DNA of 64,000 nucleotides from Sphingomonas sp. Y57 (GCF_001015195.1 NZ_LDES01000042.1:1-64000), one strand, 5' to 3'; shown: positions 47,050 through 58,930, counted from the first letter of the stretch. Notes: generated by a model from the letters alone, not told the origin. Numbers and translations: made by a program.

Positions 47050-47144
47050 GTCATGCCAGCGAAGGCTGGAATCTCCCTTTCCTTCGTGCCGCTGGCGGCG
47101 GCGATGGAAAAGGCAGGGATATCCCGGCTTTCGTCGGGATGACG
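47050..47144. repeat. Imperfect REP-like inverted repeat downstream of recA
   Basis: The segment 47050-47078 begins CGTCATGCCAGCGAAGGCTGG, and 47116-47144 ends CGTCGGGATGACG. They form an imperfect inverted pair of nearly 30 bases. It belongs to the GTCATSCC family found elsewhere in the window. It sits between recA and the VOC protein gene on the same strand and may terminate recA. Confidence 0.65.
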
Positions 47145-47164
47145 AATACCGATAAACGAGGACC

Positions 47165-47512
47165 ATGACCGCGCGTCTCAACTATGTCGAGCTTCCGGTC
47201 GGCGACACGGCCGCGTCCAGGGCCTTCTTCGAAAAGGCGTTCGGCTGGTCGCTGACCGCCTTCGGTCCCGATTATGCCGCGACCACGGGAATGGAGGGCA
47301 GCGACATTGGCCTCAACGGCGATGCGAGCGACGTCACTGCCGCGCCGCTGGCGGTGATCGAGACCGACGGCCTCGAAGCCGCACTGGCCTCGGTCGAGGC
47401 GGCGGGCGGGATGGTCACCCGCCCGATCTTCGCCTTCCCGGGCGGCCGCCGCTTCCACTTCCGCGAGCCTTCGGGTAACGAACTGGCGGTCTATGTGAAC
47501 GAGCCGGGCTGA
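47165..47512 (+). CDS. VOC (glyoxalase/bleomycin-resistance-like) family protein
   Basis: The 115-residue protein has the paired beta-alpha-beta-beta-beta architecture of the VOC superfamily, beginning LNYVELPVGDTAASRAFFEKAFGW (cited to the first helix) and ending FHFREPSGNELAVY. The last glutamate of GNELAVY is a usual metal ligand. The function could be isomerase, dioxygenase or binding protein and cannot be told further. GAGG precedes the ATG. A glutathione transferase gene follows after 34 bases, so the two may act together in detoxification. Confidence 0.85.
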   Translation: MTARLNYVELPVGDTAASRAFFEKAFGWSLTAFGPDYAATTGMEGSDIGLNGDASDVTAAPLAVIETDGLEAALASVEAAGGMVTRPIFAFPGGRRFHFREPSGNELAVYVNEPG

Positions 47513-47546
47513 CGGTAGACGCCGGCTCGCCTCGCGGGGGGCTGCC

Positions 47547-48173
47547 ATGGCGATCATCGTCCATCATCTGGAAAATTCGCGATCGCAGCGCATACTCTGG
47601 ATGCTTGAGGAACTCGGCCTTCCTTACGAGGTCCGCCGCTACGAACGTAACCCCAAGACGATGCTCGCGCCTCCGGCTCTCAAGCAAGTCCATCCGCTTG
47701 GCAAGGCTCCCGTCGTCGAGCATGACGGCCGCGTCGTCGCTGAAACCGCGACAATCCCGGAATATCTGGTTGCGATCGCCGGCGGCCGGCTCGGCCCGCC
47801 CGAGGATGCCGACGGAGCGCTGCGCTGGCGCTATTTCCTCGATTATGCCGAAGGCTCGCTGATGCCGCCGCTGCTGCTGTCGCTGGTGATCGGCAAGATG
47901 GGGCCGCTCGGATGGCCAGCCAAGGGCTTCGTCACCCGCATGGCGATGACCCATATCGACTATGTCGAGAGCGAGCTCAGCCAGCGCCCCTGGTTCGCCG
48001 GTACCGACTTCAGCGCGGCCGACGTCATGATGAGCTTCCCGCTCGAGGCCGGCCGCCAGCGCCTCAAACTCGACGGCCGCCGCCCCTCGATCGTTGCCTG
48101 GCTCGAGCGCATCCACGCACGCCCGGCCTATCAGGCGGGATTGGCGAAGGGCGGGCCTTACGCCTATGCCTGA
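47547..48173 (+). CDS. Glutathione S-transferase family protein
   Basis: The 208-residue protein has a thioredoxin-fold N-terminal domain (HHLENSRSQRILWMLEELGLPYE, in part) with a serine in the active-site loop (NSRSQR). The GKAPVVEHDG and ETATIPEYL segments bind glutathione. An all-helical C-terminal domain contains RPWFAGTDFSAADVMMSFP. It conjugates or reduces electrophiles with glutathione. It is adjacent to the VOC gene on the same strand and convergent with a cytochrome c gene nine bases away. Confidence 0.92.
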   Translation: MAIIVHHLENSRSQRILWMLEELGLPYEVRRYERNPKTMLAPPALKQVHPLGKAPVVEHDGRVVAETATIPEYLVAIAGGRLGPPEDADGALRWRYFLDYAEGSLMPPLLLSLVIGKMGPLGWPAKGFVTRMAMTHIDYVESELSQRPWFAGTDFSAADVMMSFPLEAGRQRLKLDGRRPSIVAWLERIHARPAYQAGLAKGGPYAYA

Positions 48174-48182
48174 TCCTGCGGT

Positions 48183-48551
48183 TCAGCGCGGTTTCGCCGG
48201 CTTCGGTCCGATCTTCTCGAGATAGGCGATGAAGCGCTTGATGTCGTCCGCCTCCCACGGGTCCGACGGCATGTCGGGATGGCCGACGACGATCCCTTCG
48301 GCGAGCGCTTCGTCAAGCGTTTCCACCGGATAGCGATAGGCCAGCGAGCGGAAGGGCGGAGCCGCGGCAAGGGGGCTCGCTCCCTTCTTCTCTGTGGCGT
48401 GGCAGGCGCCGCACCGCTTTACCGCAAGCGCATGGCCTTCGCGGGCCAGTTTGTCGGTACGGGCGGTCGCGGCCTGCGATGCAAAGAGGCAGGACAGGCC
48501 GAGCAGAACGGCGGCGGATCGTTGGAAGGACCGGGACATCATGAGGGGCAT
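48183..48551 (-). CDS. Small c-type cytochrome, periplasmic
   Basis: The 122-residue protein has a signal peptide ending near ATA (about residue 30), then a single class I cytochrome c fold. The haem site is C47-G-A-C50-H51, and the probable axial methionine is M94 in HPDMPS. A C-terminal helix with RFIAYLEKIG packs against the haem. It probably shuttles electrons in the periplasm. No partner oxidase or dehydrogenase is adjacent. A GGAG lies four bases before ATG 48551. Confidence 0.88.
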   Translation of the reverse strand: MPLMMSRSFQRSAAVLLGLSCLFASQAATARTDKLAREGHALAVKRCGACHATEKKGASPLAAAPPFRSLAYRYPVETLDEALAEGIVVGHPDMPSDPWEADDIKRFIAYLEKIGPKPAKPR

Positions 48552-48665
48552 ATGCTCCGATGACGATGCTTTCGACCATACGCATTAGGACGTAGCAACC
48601 GGAGAACTGCCATACTGTCCGCCGAAGCGCTTGAGAAGCGGCCTGCTCTCGCCTAAGTCGCACCC

Positions 48666-51329
<2,664 letters not shown>

Positions 51330-51356
51330 AGCCGGTTTCGGATTGAGGGGAACTGT

Positions 51357-51496
51357 CCGTTCGTGTCGAGCGAAGTCGAGACGATCGTGCGAAGCAGGAT
51401 CGTGGCCGAGAGCCAATGTCCCTCGACTTCGGCCGTTGGCCGAAGTTCATCTCGAGCGCCAGCCTTGCAGGCAGTCGCGGGGCTCGGGACAAACGG
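51357..51496 (+). repeat. Dispersed intergenic repeat, copy B (about 140 bp)
   Basis: This segment matches the reverse complement of 24836-24953 with scattered differences. Shared blocks include GTCGAGCGAAGTCGAGA, AGCCAATGTCCCTCGACTTC and GGGGCTCGGGAC. It sits between the convergent alaS and SRPBCC genes, where it may act as terminator. It extends nearly to the end of the SRPBCC gene. Confidence 0.75.
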
Positions 51497-51517
51497 TTCA
51501 AGCTTACTGAAACTCGC

Positions 51518-51961
51518 TTAGATGGCTTCGGCCAACACGGCGCGGACGTTGGCGATCAGCATGTCGTGGTTCCGCTCGGCTATTGCGCGGGCGGATTCAT
51601 CCTCCATATCGACCGGCACGAAGCTGGTCCGCAGATAGAGGATCGATGCCGCCGGCCCGGCGGGGATGACGCGGGCATGGCCGCTGTGGCAGGCGAAGGG
51701 CACCACGTCGCCGGTATCGACGATGCTCAACCGCATTTCGAGCGCCTCCGCGTCGCATAGGTCGAGCCGTTCCTTGACCACGATCTCGGGCGGATGGCCT
51801 TCGAGCCGCATATGGCGGATCATGCCGACGCCATCGCCTTCGAACTCGATCGATGCGACGATTCCCCGTTCGAGCCGGCATTGCCCCTCGCGGCTCGACA
51901 GGAGGCGCCACAGCCGATCGGCCGGGGCGGCGATGCGGGTGGCTTTCTCGACGACGATCAT
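51518..51961 (-). CDS. SRPBCC family protein (START/polyketide-cyclase-like)
   Basis: The 147-residue protein begins IVVEKATRIAAPADRLWRLL, the first strand and helix of the SRPBCC helix-grip fold. It continues with the strand-rich core that encloses a hydrophobic cavity and ends with a long C-terminal helix. Relatives bind or convert lipids, polyketides or aromatic molecules. ATG 51961 overlaps the stop of the SDR gene in an ATGA arrangement, so the longer frame to 52516, which is antisense to nothing useful and not family-like, was not used. It is the last gene of the Rieske-TonB-SDR operon. Confidence 0.82.
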   Translation of the reverse strand: MIVVEKATRIAAPADRLWRLLSSREGQCRLERGIVASIEFEGDGVGMIRHMRLEGHPPEIVVKERLDLCDAEALEMRLSIVDTGDVVPFACHSGHARVIPAGPAASILYLRTSFVPVDMEDESARAIAERNHDMLIANVRAVLAEAI

Positions 51962-52815
51962 CTGGTTCCTCGTGAAAGGCCGAACTGACGGATCAGGATA
52001 CGATCGAGCAGATGGTCGGGCAGCAGGCGAGGCAGCGTCCAATGCGCCAGCCGCCCGCGCATCAGCGCGTAGCGCGGGCGCGGATTGCGGGTGGTGAGGG
52101 CCCGGTGGACCAACGTGGCGAAGCGACCGGATGGCAGCGCCTTCTCCCCCGCAGCGGCGAAGGCGGTTTTGAACCCCGCAAAAAGCCGTCCAAAGTCGCC
52201 ATCCGCGAAGCGTTCGTCGTCCGGCCGGTCGACCTTGTCCCAGATCGGTGTCCGTACCGCACCGGGCTGGATCAGAATCGTCCGGATCCCATAGATCGCC
52301 AGTTCGCGCCGCATCGCATCGGACAGCGCCTCGAGCCCATGTTTCGACGCGGCGTAGCCGCTCGTGAAGGGCAGGGTGATCCGCCCGCTGACCGAGGAGA
52401 TGTTGACGATCCGGCCCGGAGGTCCATTCCGTCGCCGATCGGCGCCGAGCAACGGCAGGAAAGCCTGCACGACGCGCAGCGTGCCGGTCAGGTTGACGTC
52501 GATCTGCGCTTGCCAATCGTCAATCGGCTGCAAAGCGAGCGGACCGAAATGGGCGAGCCCGGCATTGTTGACCAGTCCGGCTAGGCGGTCCGCGCCGAGC
52601 GCCGCCGCGACCAGTTCAGCTGCCCGGGCTATCGCCGGGCCGTCGCGCAGATCAAATCGGAGCGGAATGATGCCCGGACCGAGCGTGGTGGAAAGCTCTT
52701 CCGCCTGTGCCTCGGTCCGGACCGTGCCGAACACGCGCCAGCCATGTTCGACCAGGAGGGCGGCCGTCGCGCGGCCGATGCCGCTCGACGCCCCCGTGAC
52801 GACGGCCGCCTGCAT
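51958..52815 (-). CDS. Short-chain dehydrogenase/reductase (SDR)
   Basis: The 285-residue oxidoreductase has the classical SDR signs: cofactor loop TGASSGIG (about 7-14), NNAG (about 83-86), catalytic serine in NISSVSG and YAASK with the tyrosine and lysine. R33-type residues after strand 2 (GTVRTE) suggest NADP(H). It probably oxidises an alcohol or reduces a ketone in the pathway fed by the adjacent Rieske oxygenase. It starts three bases after the TonB receptor gene and overlaps the SRPBCC gene. Confidence 0.9.
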   Translation of the reverse strand: MQAAVVTGASSGIGRATAALLVEHGWRVFGTVRTEAQAEELSTTLGPGIIPLRFDLRDGPAIARAAELVAAALGADRLAGLVNNAGLAHFGPLALQPIDDWQAQIDVNLTGTLRVVQAFLPLLGADRRRNGPPGRIVNISSVSGRITLPFTSGYAASKHGLEALSDAMRRELAIYGIRTILIQPGAVRTPIWDKVDRPDDERFADGDFGRLFAGFKTAFAAAGEKALPSGRFATLVHRALTTRNPRPRYALMRGRLAHWTLPRLLPDHLLDRILIRQFGLSRGTR

Positions 52816-52818
52816 GGG

Positions 52819-54969
52819 TTAGAAGTTGAAGCGGCCGGTAAGGCCGTAGCGCCGGCCCCAGCTTCGCTGGTTGTAATCACCGAGCGGGGCGCCGCTGAAG
52901 CGCTGCGCGACCACATCGACCAGATATTCCTTGTCGAACAGGTTCTCGACATAGGCGGTCAGCGTCACAGGACCGCTGCGCAGCGACAGCCGGGCATTGA
53001 CCAGATTGACGAAATTCAGCCGATCCCGATTGTCGACCTCCCAATAATAATGACCGCCCTTGCCGTTCGCTTCGATGCGGGGGGTCAGGTCGGTGTCGGT
53101 GCCCAGTGGGATGCGATATTGCACGGCCGCCGAATAGGACCAGCGCGGCACCTGTGGAAGATCATTGCCGCTGAAATCGCCGGCGGCCGGCAGCCCAGCG
53201 AACACCGTCGTGTCGTAGCGGGTAATCTTGGTATCGAGAAAACCGCCCGACAACGAAATGTCGAGACCGTCCGCGGGCCGCGCCGTCACCTCCAGCTCGG
53301 CGCCGAAGATGCGCGAACGCGGGATCGGGTTGGTGATGATCTGCGATCCGGTGAGCTGGTCGAACAGGTAGATCTGCCGATCCTTGACGCGCGTATAGAA
53401 AAGCGCGCCGTTGAGGGTCATCTTGCGGTCGAGCCAGGTCGACTTGAAGCCGGCTTCGTAGCTCCAGTTCTCCTCGGCCTTGTAGACGCGGGTGATGCGG
53501 GCATTGGGGTTGAAGCCACCGCTGCGGAAACCCTTGCCCGCCGAGGCGTAGAGATTGGCGTCCGACGTCAGCTTGTAGGTGATGGCAAGCTTGGGCTGAA
53601 ACGCCTTGAATGTCTTGCTGTAGCGGGGCAGGCCGGGCAGCGCCCGGTCGGTCTGTTTGCGCTCGTCGATGTCGTAGCGCAGCCCCAGCGACAGATCGAG
53701 CGCGTCGGTCGCACTGTAATTGGCCTGCCCGAAGAAGGCGTAGGCGAAATTGTCGTCGGTCGATCGGGTGGCGGTAAAGATGGTCGGCGCCGGGATGGGG
53801 AAGGGGAACAGCACCCCGCCGGCTCCCGGCCGCACGAACAGCACGCTGTCCAGCTTCTGGTCCGTCTTGATCAGATAGGCACCGGCCATCCAGTTGAACC
53901 GGCCAGGGTCCGATGCCAGCCGCAGCTCCTGGCTCCACGCGTCCGACTTGAACCCTTGCGTGCCGGACAGAAAGTCGAAGGGCAGGAAGTCGAAATCTTC
54001 GTTCAGGAGGAATTTGGTCCGCGTATAGGCGCTGACCGATGTCAACGTGGCGCCTGGGAATTCATAATCGATCTTGACCGATGCATCGTGGAGGTAGCGA
54101 TCGACCTTGCCGGGTATGTCGGCCGTGATTGGCAGCAGGTCGGTCCGCCGTGCGCCCGGCGGCACGAAAGAATACCACGCGGCGCCGCTGTGGTTCTCGG
54201 TCCGCGATCCGCGGATATCGATCGTCAGGGCTTCGCTCGGATGGGCGATCAGGCTGCCGCGGAAGCTGTAGGACTTGTCGTCGTTGATGTCGCGACCGAC
54301 GGTGACGTTCCGGATATCGCCGTCGAAGTCGCGCACCGCCCCCGAAAACCGAAACAGCAGCTTGTCCTCGATGATCGGCCCGCTGATCGCGGCGCGGGCG
54401 CGCAGGTCGAGGCCGGTGCCGATCGTGCCCTCCACCATGCCTTCCAGCTGGTTGGTGGGCTGGCGGGTGACGATGTTGAGCGCTCCCGCGATCGCGTTGC
54501 GGCCATAGACCGCCCCCTGCGGCCCTTTCAGTACCTCGATCCGTTCGATGTCGAACAGGTCCTGGGTGAACTGATTGACGTTGTTGAGCTGGACGCCGTC
54601 GATCACGACCGCGATCGGCGGCTCGCCATTGCGGACCTGGCCGACGCCGCGGATGTTGATCAGGACAATGCCTGGTTGTTCGGCTGACGAAATGCTGAAA
54701 TTGGGCACGTTGAGCGCCACGTCGCGGATATTGTCGATCGCCGCCGCCTCGATTGCCGCCGAGGTGAAGGCTGTGATCGCTTCAGGAACGTCCTGGAGCC
54801 GTTCCTCCCGCTTGCGACCGGTCACGACGATCTGGTCCAGTGCCTCATCCGCCCCGACAGCCGGCCCGCCCGTTTCGGGCTGCTGCGCCATGGCAATCGT
54901 TGCAAAAGAAAATGCAGCAGTTCCAAGGGCCCATCGGCCGATCCTGAATTTCCCTGTCATGATTTCCAC
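52819..54969 (-). CDS. TonB-dependent receptor, Rieske-linked
   Basis: The 716-residue outer-membrane receptor has a signal peptide ending AMA (about residue 28), a TonB-box-like DQIVVTGRKREE (about 46-57), a plug with LKGPQGAVYGRNAIAGALNIV, and a barrel ending GRFNF. The style is that of sphingomonad receptors for organic substrates. It lies 35 bases after a Rieske oxygenase gene and three bases before an SDR gene on the same strand. It is therefore a good candidate for the importer of the compound the two enzymes degrade. Confidence 0.9.
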   Translation of the reverse strand: MEIMTGKFRIGRWALGTAAFSFATIAMAQQPETGGPAVGADEALDQIVVTGRKREERLQDVPEAITAFTSAAIEAAAIDNIRDVALNVPNFSISSAEQPGIVLINIRGVGQVRNGEPPIAVVIDGVQLNNVNQFTQDLFDIERIEVLKGPQGAVYGRNAIAGALNIVTRQPTNQLEGMVEGTIGTGLDLRARAAISGPIIEDKLLFRFSGAVRDFDGDIRNVTVGRDINDDKSYSFRGSLIAHPSEALTIDIRGSRTENHSGAAWYSFVPPGARRTDLLPITADIPGKVDRYLHDASVKIDYEFPGATLTSVSAYTRTKFLLNEDFDFLPFDFLSGTQGFKSDAWSQELRLASDPGRFNWMAGAYLIKTDQKLDSVLFVRPGAGGVLFPFPIPAPTIFTATRSTDDNFAYAFFGQANYSATDALDLSLGLRYDIDERKQTDRALPGLPRYSKTFKAFQPKLAITYKLTSDANLYASAGKGFRSGGFNPNARITRVYKAEENWSYEAGFKSTWLDRKMTLNGALFYTRVKDRQIYLFDQLTGSQIITNPIPRSRIFGAELEVTARPADGLDISLSGGFLDTKITRYDTTVFAGLPAAGDFSGNDLPQVPRWSYSAAVQYRIPLGTDTDLTPRIEANGKGGHYYWEVDNRDRLNFVNLVNARLSLRSGPVTLTAYVENLFDKEYLVDVVAQRFSGAPLGDYNQRSWGRRYGLTGRFNF

Positions 54970-55004
54970 GTCCCCTTTTGGCGGTCGCTGCCGCCGTTCC
55001 TCGC

Positions 55005-56018
55005 TCAGATGAAATCGCGTGACGGATGGGCGCGCGGATAGTCGCGCATATAGTCGAAGAAGCGGGCGAGCGTCTTGTCGCTCTTGGTGAGCGTACCCGG
55101 CCGGAACTTGATCGACGACATAACCATCAGGTCCTCGGACACTACCCCGCGCTCGAGCGCCTCGACGAAGTCGAGGAAGCGCTCGATCTCCTCCGGCGTG
55201 CCCATGTCGCGCCGTGCCGCCAGGACCATATAGTTCTGCGAGAAGCCCGGTTGCGGCATGCCCATCGGGTTGAGGAAACCGAACCAGCGGCCCGCATAGT
55301 TGGTGCTCTGATAGTAGAGCGAGGTGCCGTAGATGCCGACTACATTGTCCACCGGCGAACCGTCGGTGTGGATGCCCGAGAAGCTGTAGAGCATCGAGTG
55401 GTCGGTCCAGGCGATATCCTCCGGGTCATCCTGAGTGAAGGTGATGTTATGCAGCGCCTTGATGTGCTGCATGTCGGGGGTATTGGCGCACTGGATCCAC
55501 GGATCGACGCCGTTCGGCTCGCCGTTGAGCACCGTCCGGAAGACCAGTTCCTCCTCGGGATAGGGGAAGTCGGGCAGGTCGTAATGCGGCTCGTCGCCGT
55601 TGAAGGCCCAGACGATGCCGTATCTTTCCTGACTGACGAACTTGTAGAGCCGGGCCGACGGCGGCGGCGGATCGCCGATCTTGGTGGCGACGCAGCGCCC
55701 CTGGCCGTCATAGTTCCAGTGATGGAAGGCGCAACGCACCGTGTTGCCGATGACATCGCCTGACCGCAGGTCGGCTCCGAGATGCGGGCAGAAGGCGCTG
55801 GTCACGTTGGCGACGCCGTCTTCGCCTCGGAACACGATGATCCGCCCGTCGAGGAAGCCATAACCCTTTACCGTGCCGACGGGCACGTCGCTCGACAGGC
55901 AGATCGGGAACCAGGACTGGGTGAACAGCCCGTCCTCGCCCTCGAGCAGGATCTTCTCGCCCTGTGCGCGGCTCGTCGGATTGCCGGCGGTGGGACGGTT
56001 CATGATGCTTGTCGACAC
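55005..56018 (-). CDS. Rieske (2Fe-2S) ring-hydroxylating oxygenase, alpha subunit-like
   Basis: The 337-residue protein has the Rieske ligands C77-P-H79 and C96-x2-H99. A catalytic domain follows with CANTPDMQHIKALH (D182, H185, H190), the mononuclear iron site, although its spacing is slightly atypical. It resembles the single-component or ketosteroid/terephthalate-like oxygenase group and lacks a reductase nearby. GTG 56018 is chosen as start because GAGGAG lies six bases upstream. An ATG at 56003 is the alternative. It heads a four-gene operon with a TonB receptor, SDR and SRPBCC protein. An imperfect dyad lies upstream. Confidence 0.85.
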   Translation of the reverse strand: MSTSIMNRPTAGNPTSRAQGEKILLEGEDGLFTQSWFPICLSSDVPVGTVKGYGFLDGRIIVFRGEDGVANVTSAFCPHLGADLRSGDVIGNTVRCAFHHWNYDGQGRCVATKIGDPPPPSARLYKFVSQERYGIVWAFNGDEPHYDLPDFPYPEEELVFRTVLNGEPNGVDPWIQCANTPDMQHIKALHNITFTQDDPEDIAWTDHSMLYSFSGIHTDGSPVDNVVGIYGTSLYYQSTNYAGRWFGFLNPMGMPQPGFSQNYMVLAARRDMGTPEEIERFLDFVEALERGVVSEDLMVMSSIKFRPGTLTKSDKTLARFFDYMRDYPRAHPSRDFI

Positions 56019-56157
56019 GATCTGCTCCTCTGACGGGGACGAAGGGGGGAGGCGGTCGAGGCGATGAAAGGGCATGCCGGCGATGTCATCCCGCTCTCCC
56101 TGTGGATGATGTGTCGTCATGAGAGGAGGAATGGGGGATGGAGACAAGCGCCTCGCC

Positions 56158-56191
56158 GCCCGCCCCATATTGTCGAAAGTATGTGCGGGGC
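56158..56191. promoter_or_regulatory. Candidate operator dyad upstream of the Rieske operon
   Basis: Arms GCCCGCCCCATA and TATGTGCGGGGC are reverse complements at about 9 of 12 positions and flank a ten-base spacer. The dyad lies about 140-170 bases upstream of the Rieske start, in the 237-base gap after the LAL regulator gene. It could be the binding site of that regulator. Confidence 0.3.
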
Positions 56192-56255
56192 AGCGTGGCT
56201 GATGCGCTCTGGCCGTTCGGATAGGTCGATCTGCGAAAGAAGGCGCTTCGGTCGG

Positions 56256-58841
56256 TCAGTAAAGCAGGCCCTGTTGCTGCGCGACAGCGATCGCCTTGAC
56301 GCGGTTGTGGGCGCCGAGCTTCCGATAGATCCGCTGGAGGTGGAATTTCACGGTCGCCTCGGAGACATTGAGCCGTTCCGCCGTCGACTTGTTCGATTCG
56401 CCCTGGGCGAGGCTAAGCAATATCTCGCGCTCGCGGGCGCTGAGGTAGGAGCCGCCGGCGTCCTGGTCGATTACATGCTGATAGCTCCGACCCAGTCGTT
56501 CCGACAGATCGGTAAGGAAGCGGCTCGCTTCCGGCGCAAGGGCACGGCGTTGCGAATGATGCGCTACCAGCGAGCAGAGGCGGGCCATCAGTTCGCCCTC
56601 TTCCAGGAAGGCCTGCATCGACGGCGGTTGCCCCGACTGAAGCAGGCCGACCAGCGTCGTGATCGCGCGTTGCGGGCTGCCCGAACAGGCCAGCAGCAGT
56701 GCCCGCAACAAGCCTATCTTGGCGACGAGGCGACCGATGCCGCGGCGCTCGCATTCGCTCTCCAGCGTATCCAGCAGCACGGTCGCGCGGCGGAACTGTC
56801 GCGAATGGATCAGCAGACGGGCGTTGGCGATGCCGAGGGCGAGCCGCTCGCGCCATCGCGCGTCGTCCTCGCCATTGCCCGGCACGCGGATCGCGCGGAG
56901 CGCCGTGCCTGCCTGGTGGCGATGGCCGGCGAGCGACAGCAGTTCGGCCCGGAGTATCTGCATGACCAGCGAAAGGCGTGGCAGGCCGATGCGCAAGGCC
57001 GCCTCGTCGCCTCGGCGCGTGACCGCGAGCGCGGCATCCAGGCCGTTGCCGCGAAAAGCGTGCAGCGCCGCCGTGCGATAGCCGCTGACGAACAGGTCGA
57101 GCCAGCCATCATTGTTCTCGGCGCTCTGCAGGGCGGGCAACAAATCTATGCCGAGGTCTGCATGGCCTTGGTCGAACAGCAATTCGGCGCGCAGCAGCCG
57201 GCAGAGCGCCGCCATCGTGGGCTCTTCGGGGAAGTGCTGGACGGCGATCGATTCCGCGCTATCCACATGGCTGCCGGCCTGATCATAATGGCCCTGCCAG
57301 CTCCGCGTCGACGCGAGGTGGAGGTGGACGAAGAACTGGCCATAGCGCGAGTCCGAACGGGCATAATATTGTTCGGCGGCGATCCCCGCTGCAGCCGCAT
57401 TGGCGAAGTTGCCGAGGCTCAGATGGACCCGGCAGATAAGATTCTGGATCCAGCCCTGGTGGATCACGTCGTCATGGGGCAGCGTCGCCGCGACCTCCGA
57501 CAGCCGGTCGGCCAGGCCCGGCGCGAGCGGCTGATCGGCATGACAGACGAGCATGATGTCGAGCAGGTCCAGATCGCCGAGCGCCGCAGGCCGCACCGCG
57601 TGGCTCCCGGCCTGTTCGCGCAGGCGATGGACGAGCCGTCGCGCGTCCGACACGCGCCCCTCCTTGGACAGGATCAGCGCTTCCGATATGCCCAGCGAAG
57701 GCTCATGGTCCAGATAATGGCGCGGGAAGGCGGCGAGCACCGACCGTAGCGTGCGCAGCCCGTACCGCATCGAGAGATTGGCGGGGCCAAAGCGCCGTAC
57801 GAGTTGAACGCATTCGTCATAGTCCTGGGCAAGGCAGGCATGCAGCACCGCTTCATCGATCGCGTCGTGCTCGATCATCCACGCCTCGATCGCGCGGTGG
57901 ACCCTGCGGATGTCTGATCCGATACGCGCCTGGAAGCGTCGCATCAGTGTGGCGCGCAGCATCGGATTGACGTGATACCACAGACCGTTGAGCCGCCGGG
58001 CCTGAAGCAATCCCGCTGCGCGGCCGAGCCGTTCGACCGATTGTTCGACCGCGGCGTCGGGTGCCAGCAGCCGCGCGAGATCGAGGGTGAAGCGCGACAC
58101 CGCCGCCGTCCGTTCGAGGAAGTCGGCGTCCTCGGGCAGCAGCGGAGCAAGGATCTGTTCGTCGAGAAAGTCGGCTATGAGGTCGGCCGACACGGATCCG
58201 ACCTCTCCCACCAGCGATGGCGGATCGCCCGCATCAAGCCCGTCGCGCACGAACTTCAGCAGGATCGGCCATCCCTCGCAGCGGTCGACGAGCCGCATGA
58301 TGTCGGCGTCCTCGCTCCCACCGAGAAAGTCGAGTGCCTCCGCGCGGGTGAAGGCGAGCTGATCGGGACCTATCACCGCAAGCCGATCCTGGGCGCGCAG
58401 CTTCGCCAGCCCGGGGAGATTGCCCTCGCGGGACGCAATCACGAAGCGCAGGCCCGGAGTGAACAGGATCAGGTCGGACAGAGCCGGAAGCAGGGCGCCA
58501 CCGGCCTCGTCAATGCCGTCGAGGAACAGCATGGCGGGGCGGTCCGCCGTGCCCCCTCCGTCCGCCGCCTCGGCTACCCCCGCCGCGTCGAATTGAGTGG
58601 CTTCGACGCCAAGCGCCTCGGCGACTCGGCGAAAGAAACGGGCCAGATCCGCATCGCGCTTGTCGATCAGCAGCGCGGCACAACGCTCCCCGCTGGTCTC
58701 TATCGCGGCGCGCAACCGTTCGAGGGCGACGCTCTTGCCGTGGCCGGCCGGAGCGCGGAGCAGCGTGACGTGATGGCGGGCGATCCGTGGCGCCAGATCG
58801 TCCATGCGTCGGGACCAGCCATCCCCGGCGTTCATCGTCAT
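56256..58841 (-). CDS. Large LuxR-family (LAL/MalT-like) ATP-dependent transcriptional regulator
   Basis: The 861-residue regulator has an N-terminal NTPase domain (Walker A APAGHGKS at 30-37, Walker B-like MLFLDGID at 104-111). A winged-helix and long TPR-like helical region follows (about 250-780). The C-terminal LuxR helix-turn-helix (about 797-861) contains LSAREREILLSLAQGESNK and SEATVKFHLQRIYRKLGAHNR, cited in part. This is the MalT/LAL architecture, in which an inducer and ATP trigger oligomerisation. It lies between the molybdenum-hydroxylase genes and the Rieske operon on the same strand and is the likely regulator of one or both. The inducer is unknown. Confidence 0.9.
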   Translation of the reverse strand: MTMNAGDGWSRRMDDLAPRIARHHVTLLRAPAGHGKSVALERLRAAIETSGERCAALLIDKRDADLARFFRRVAEALGVEATQFDAAGVAEAADGGGTADRPAMLFLDGIDEAGGALLPALSDLILFTPGLRFVIASREGNLPGLAKLRAQDRLAVIGPDQLAFTRAEALDFLGGSEDADIMRLVDRCEGWPILLKFVRDGLDAGDPPSLVGEVGSVSADLIADFLDEQILAPLLPEDADFLERTAAVSRFTLDLARLLAPDAAVEQSVERLGRAAGLLQARRLNGLWYHVNPMLRATLMRRFQARIGSDIRRVHRAIEAWMIEHDAIDEAVLHACLAQDYDECVQLVRRFGPANLSMRYGLRTLRSVLAAFPRHYLDHEPSLGISEALILSKEGRVSDARRLVHRLREQAGSHAVRPAALGDLDLLDIMLVCHADQPLAPGLADRLSEVAATLPHDDVIHQGWIQNLICRVHLSLGNFANAAAAGIAAEQYYARSDSRYGQFFVHLHLASTRSWQGHYDQAGSHVDSAESIAVQHFPEEPTMAALCRLLRAELLFDQGHADLGIDLLPALQSAENNDGWLDLFVSGYRTAALHAFRGNGLDAALAVTRRGDEAALRIGLPRLSLVMQILRAELLSLAGHRHQAGTALRAIRVPGNGEDDARWRERLALGIANARLLIHSRQFRRATVLLDTLESECERRGIGRLVAKIGLLRALLLACSGSPQRAITTLVGLLQSGQPPSMQAFLEEGELMARLCSLVAHHSQRRALAPEASRFLTDLSERLGRSYQHVIDQDAGGSYLSAREREILLSLAQGESNKSTAERLNVSEATVKFHLQRIYRKLGAHNRVKAIAVAQQQGLLY

Positions 58842-58930
58842 GGTCCCGGCCTCGCCTGTTGCACGTGAGAACTTAGCCGCCCGCAGCGGAACGGAAAGCC
58901 TCTATCGTGCCCGCCATCTCGTTCGATCGA

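Noticed and set aside
44097-47054. 985-residue open frame on the minus strand across cckA and recA
   Set aside because: It is the antisense shadow of two well-supported genes in GC-rich DNA; its translation is dominated by D, R, H and L in the pattern of reverse-frame reading and shows no domain.
52744-54687. 647-residue plus-strand frame opposite the TonB receptor
   Set aside because: The receptor on the minus strand has a signal peptide, plug and barrel; the opposite frame has none of these and no ribosome site.
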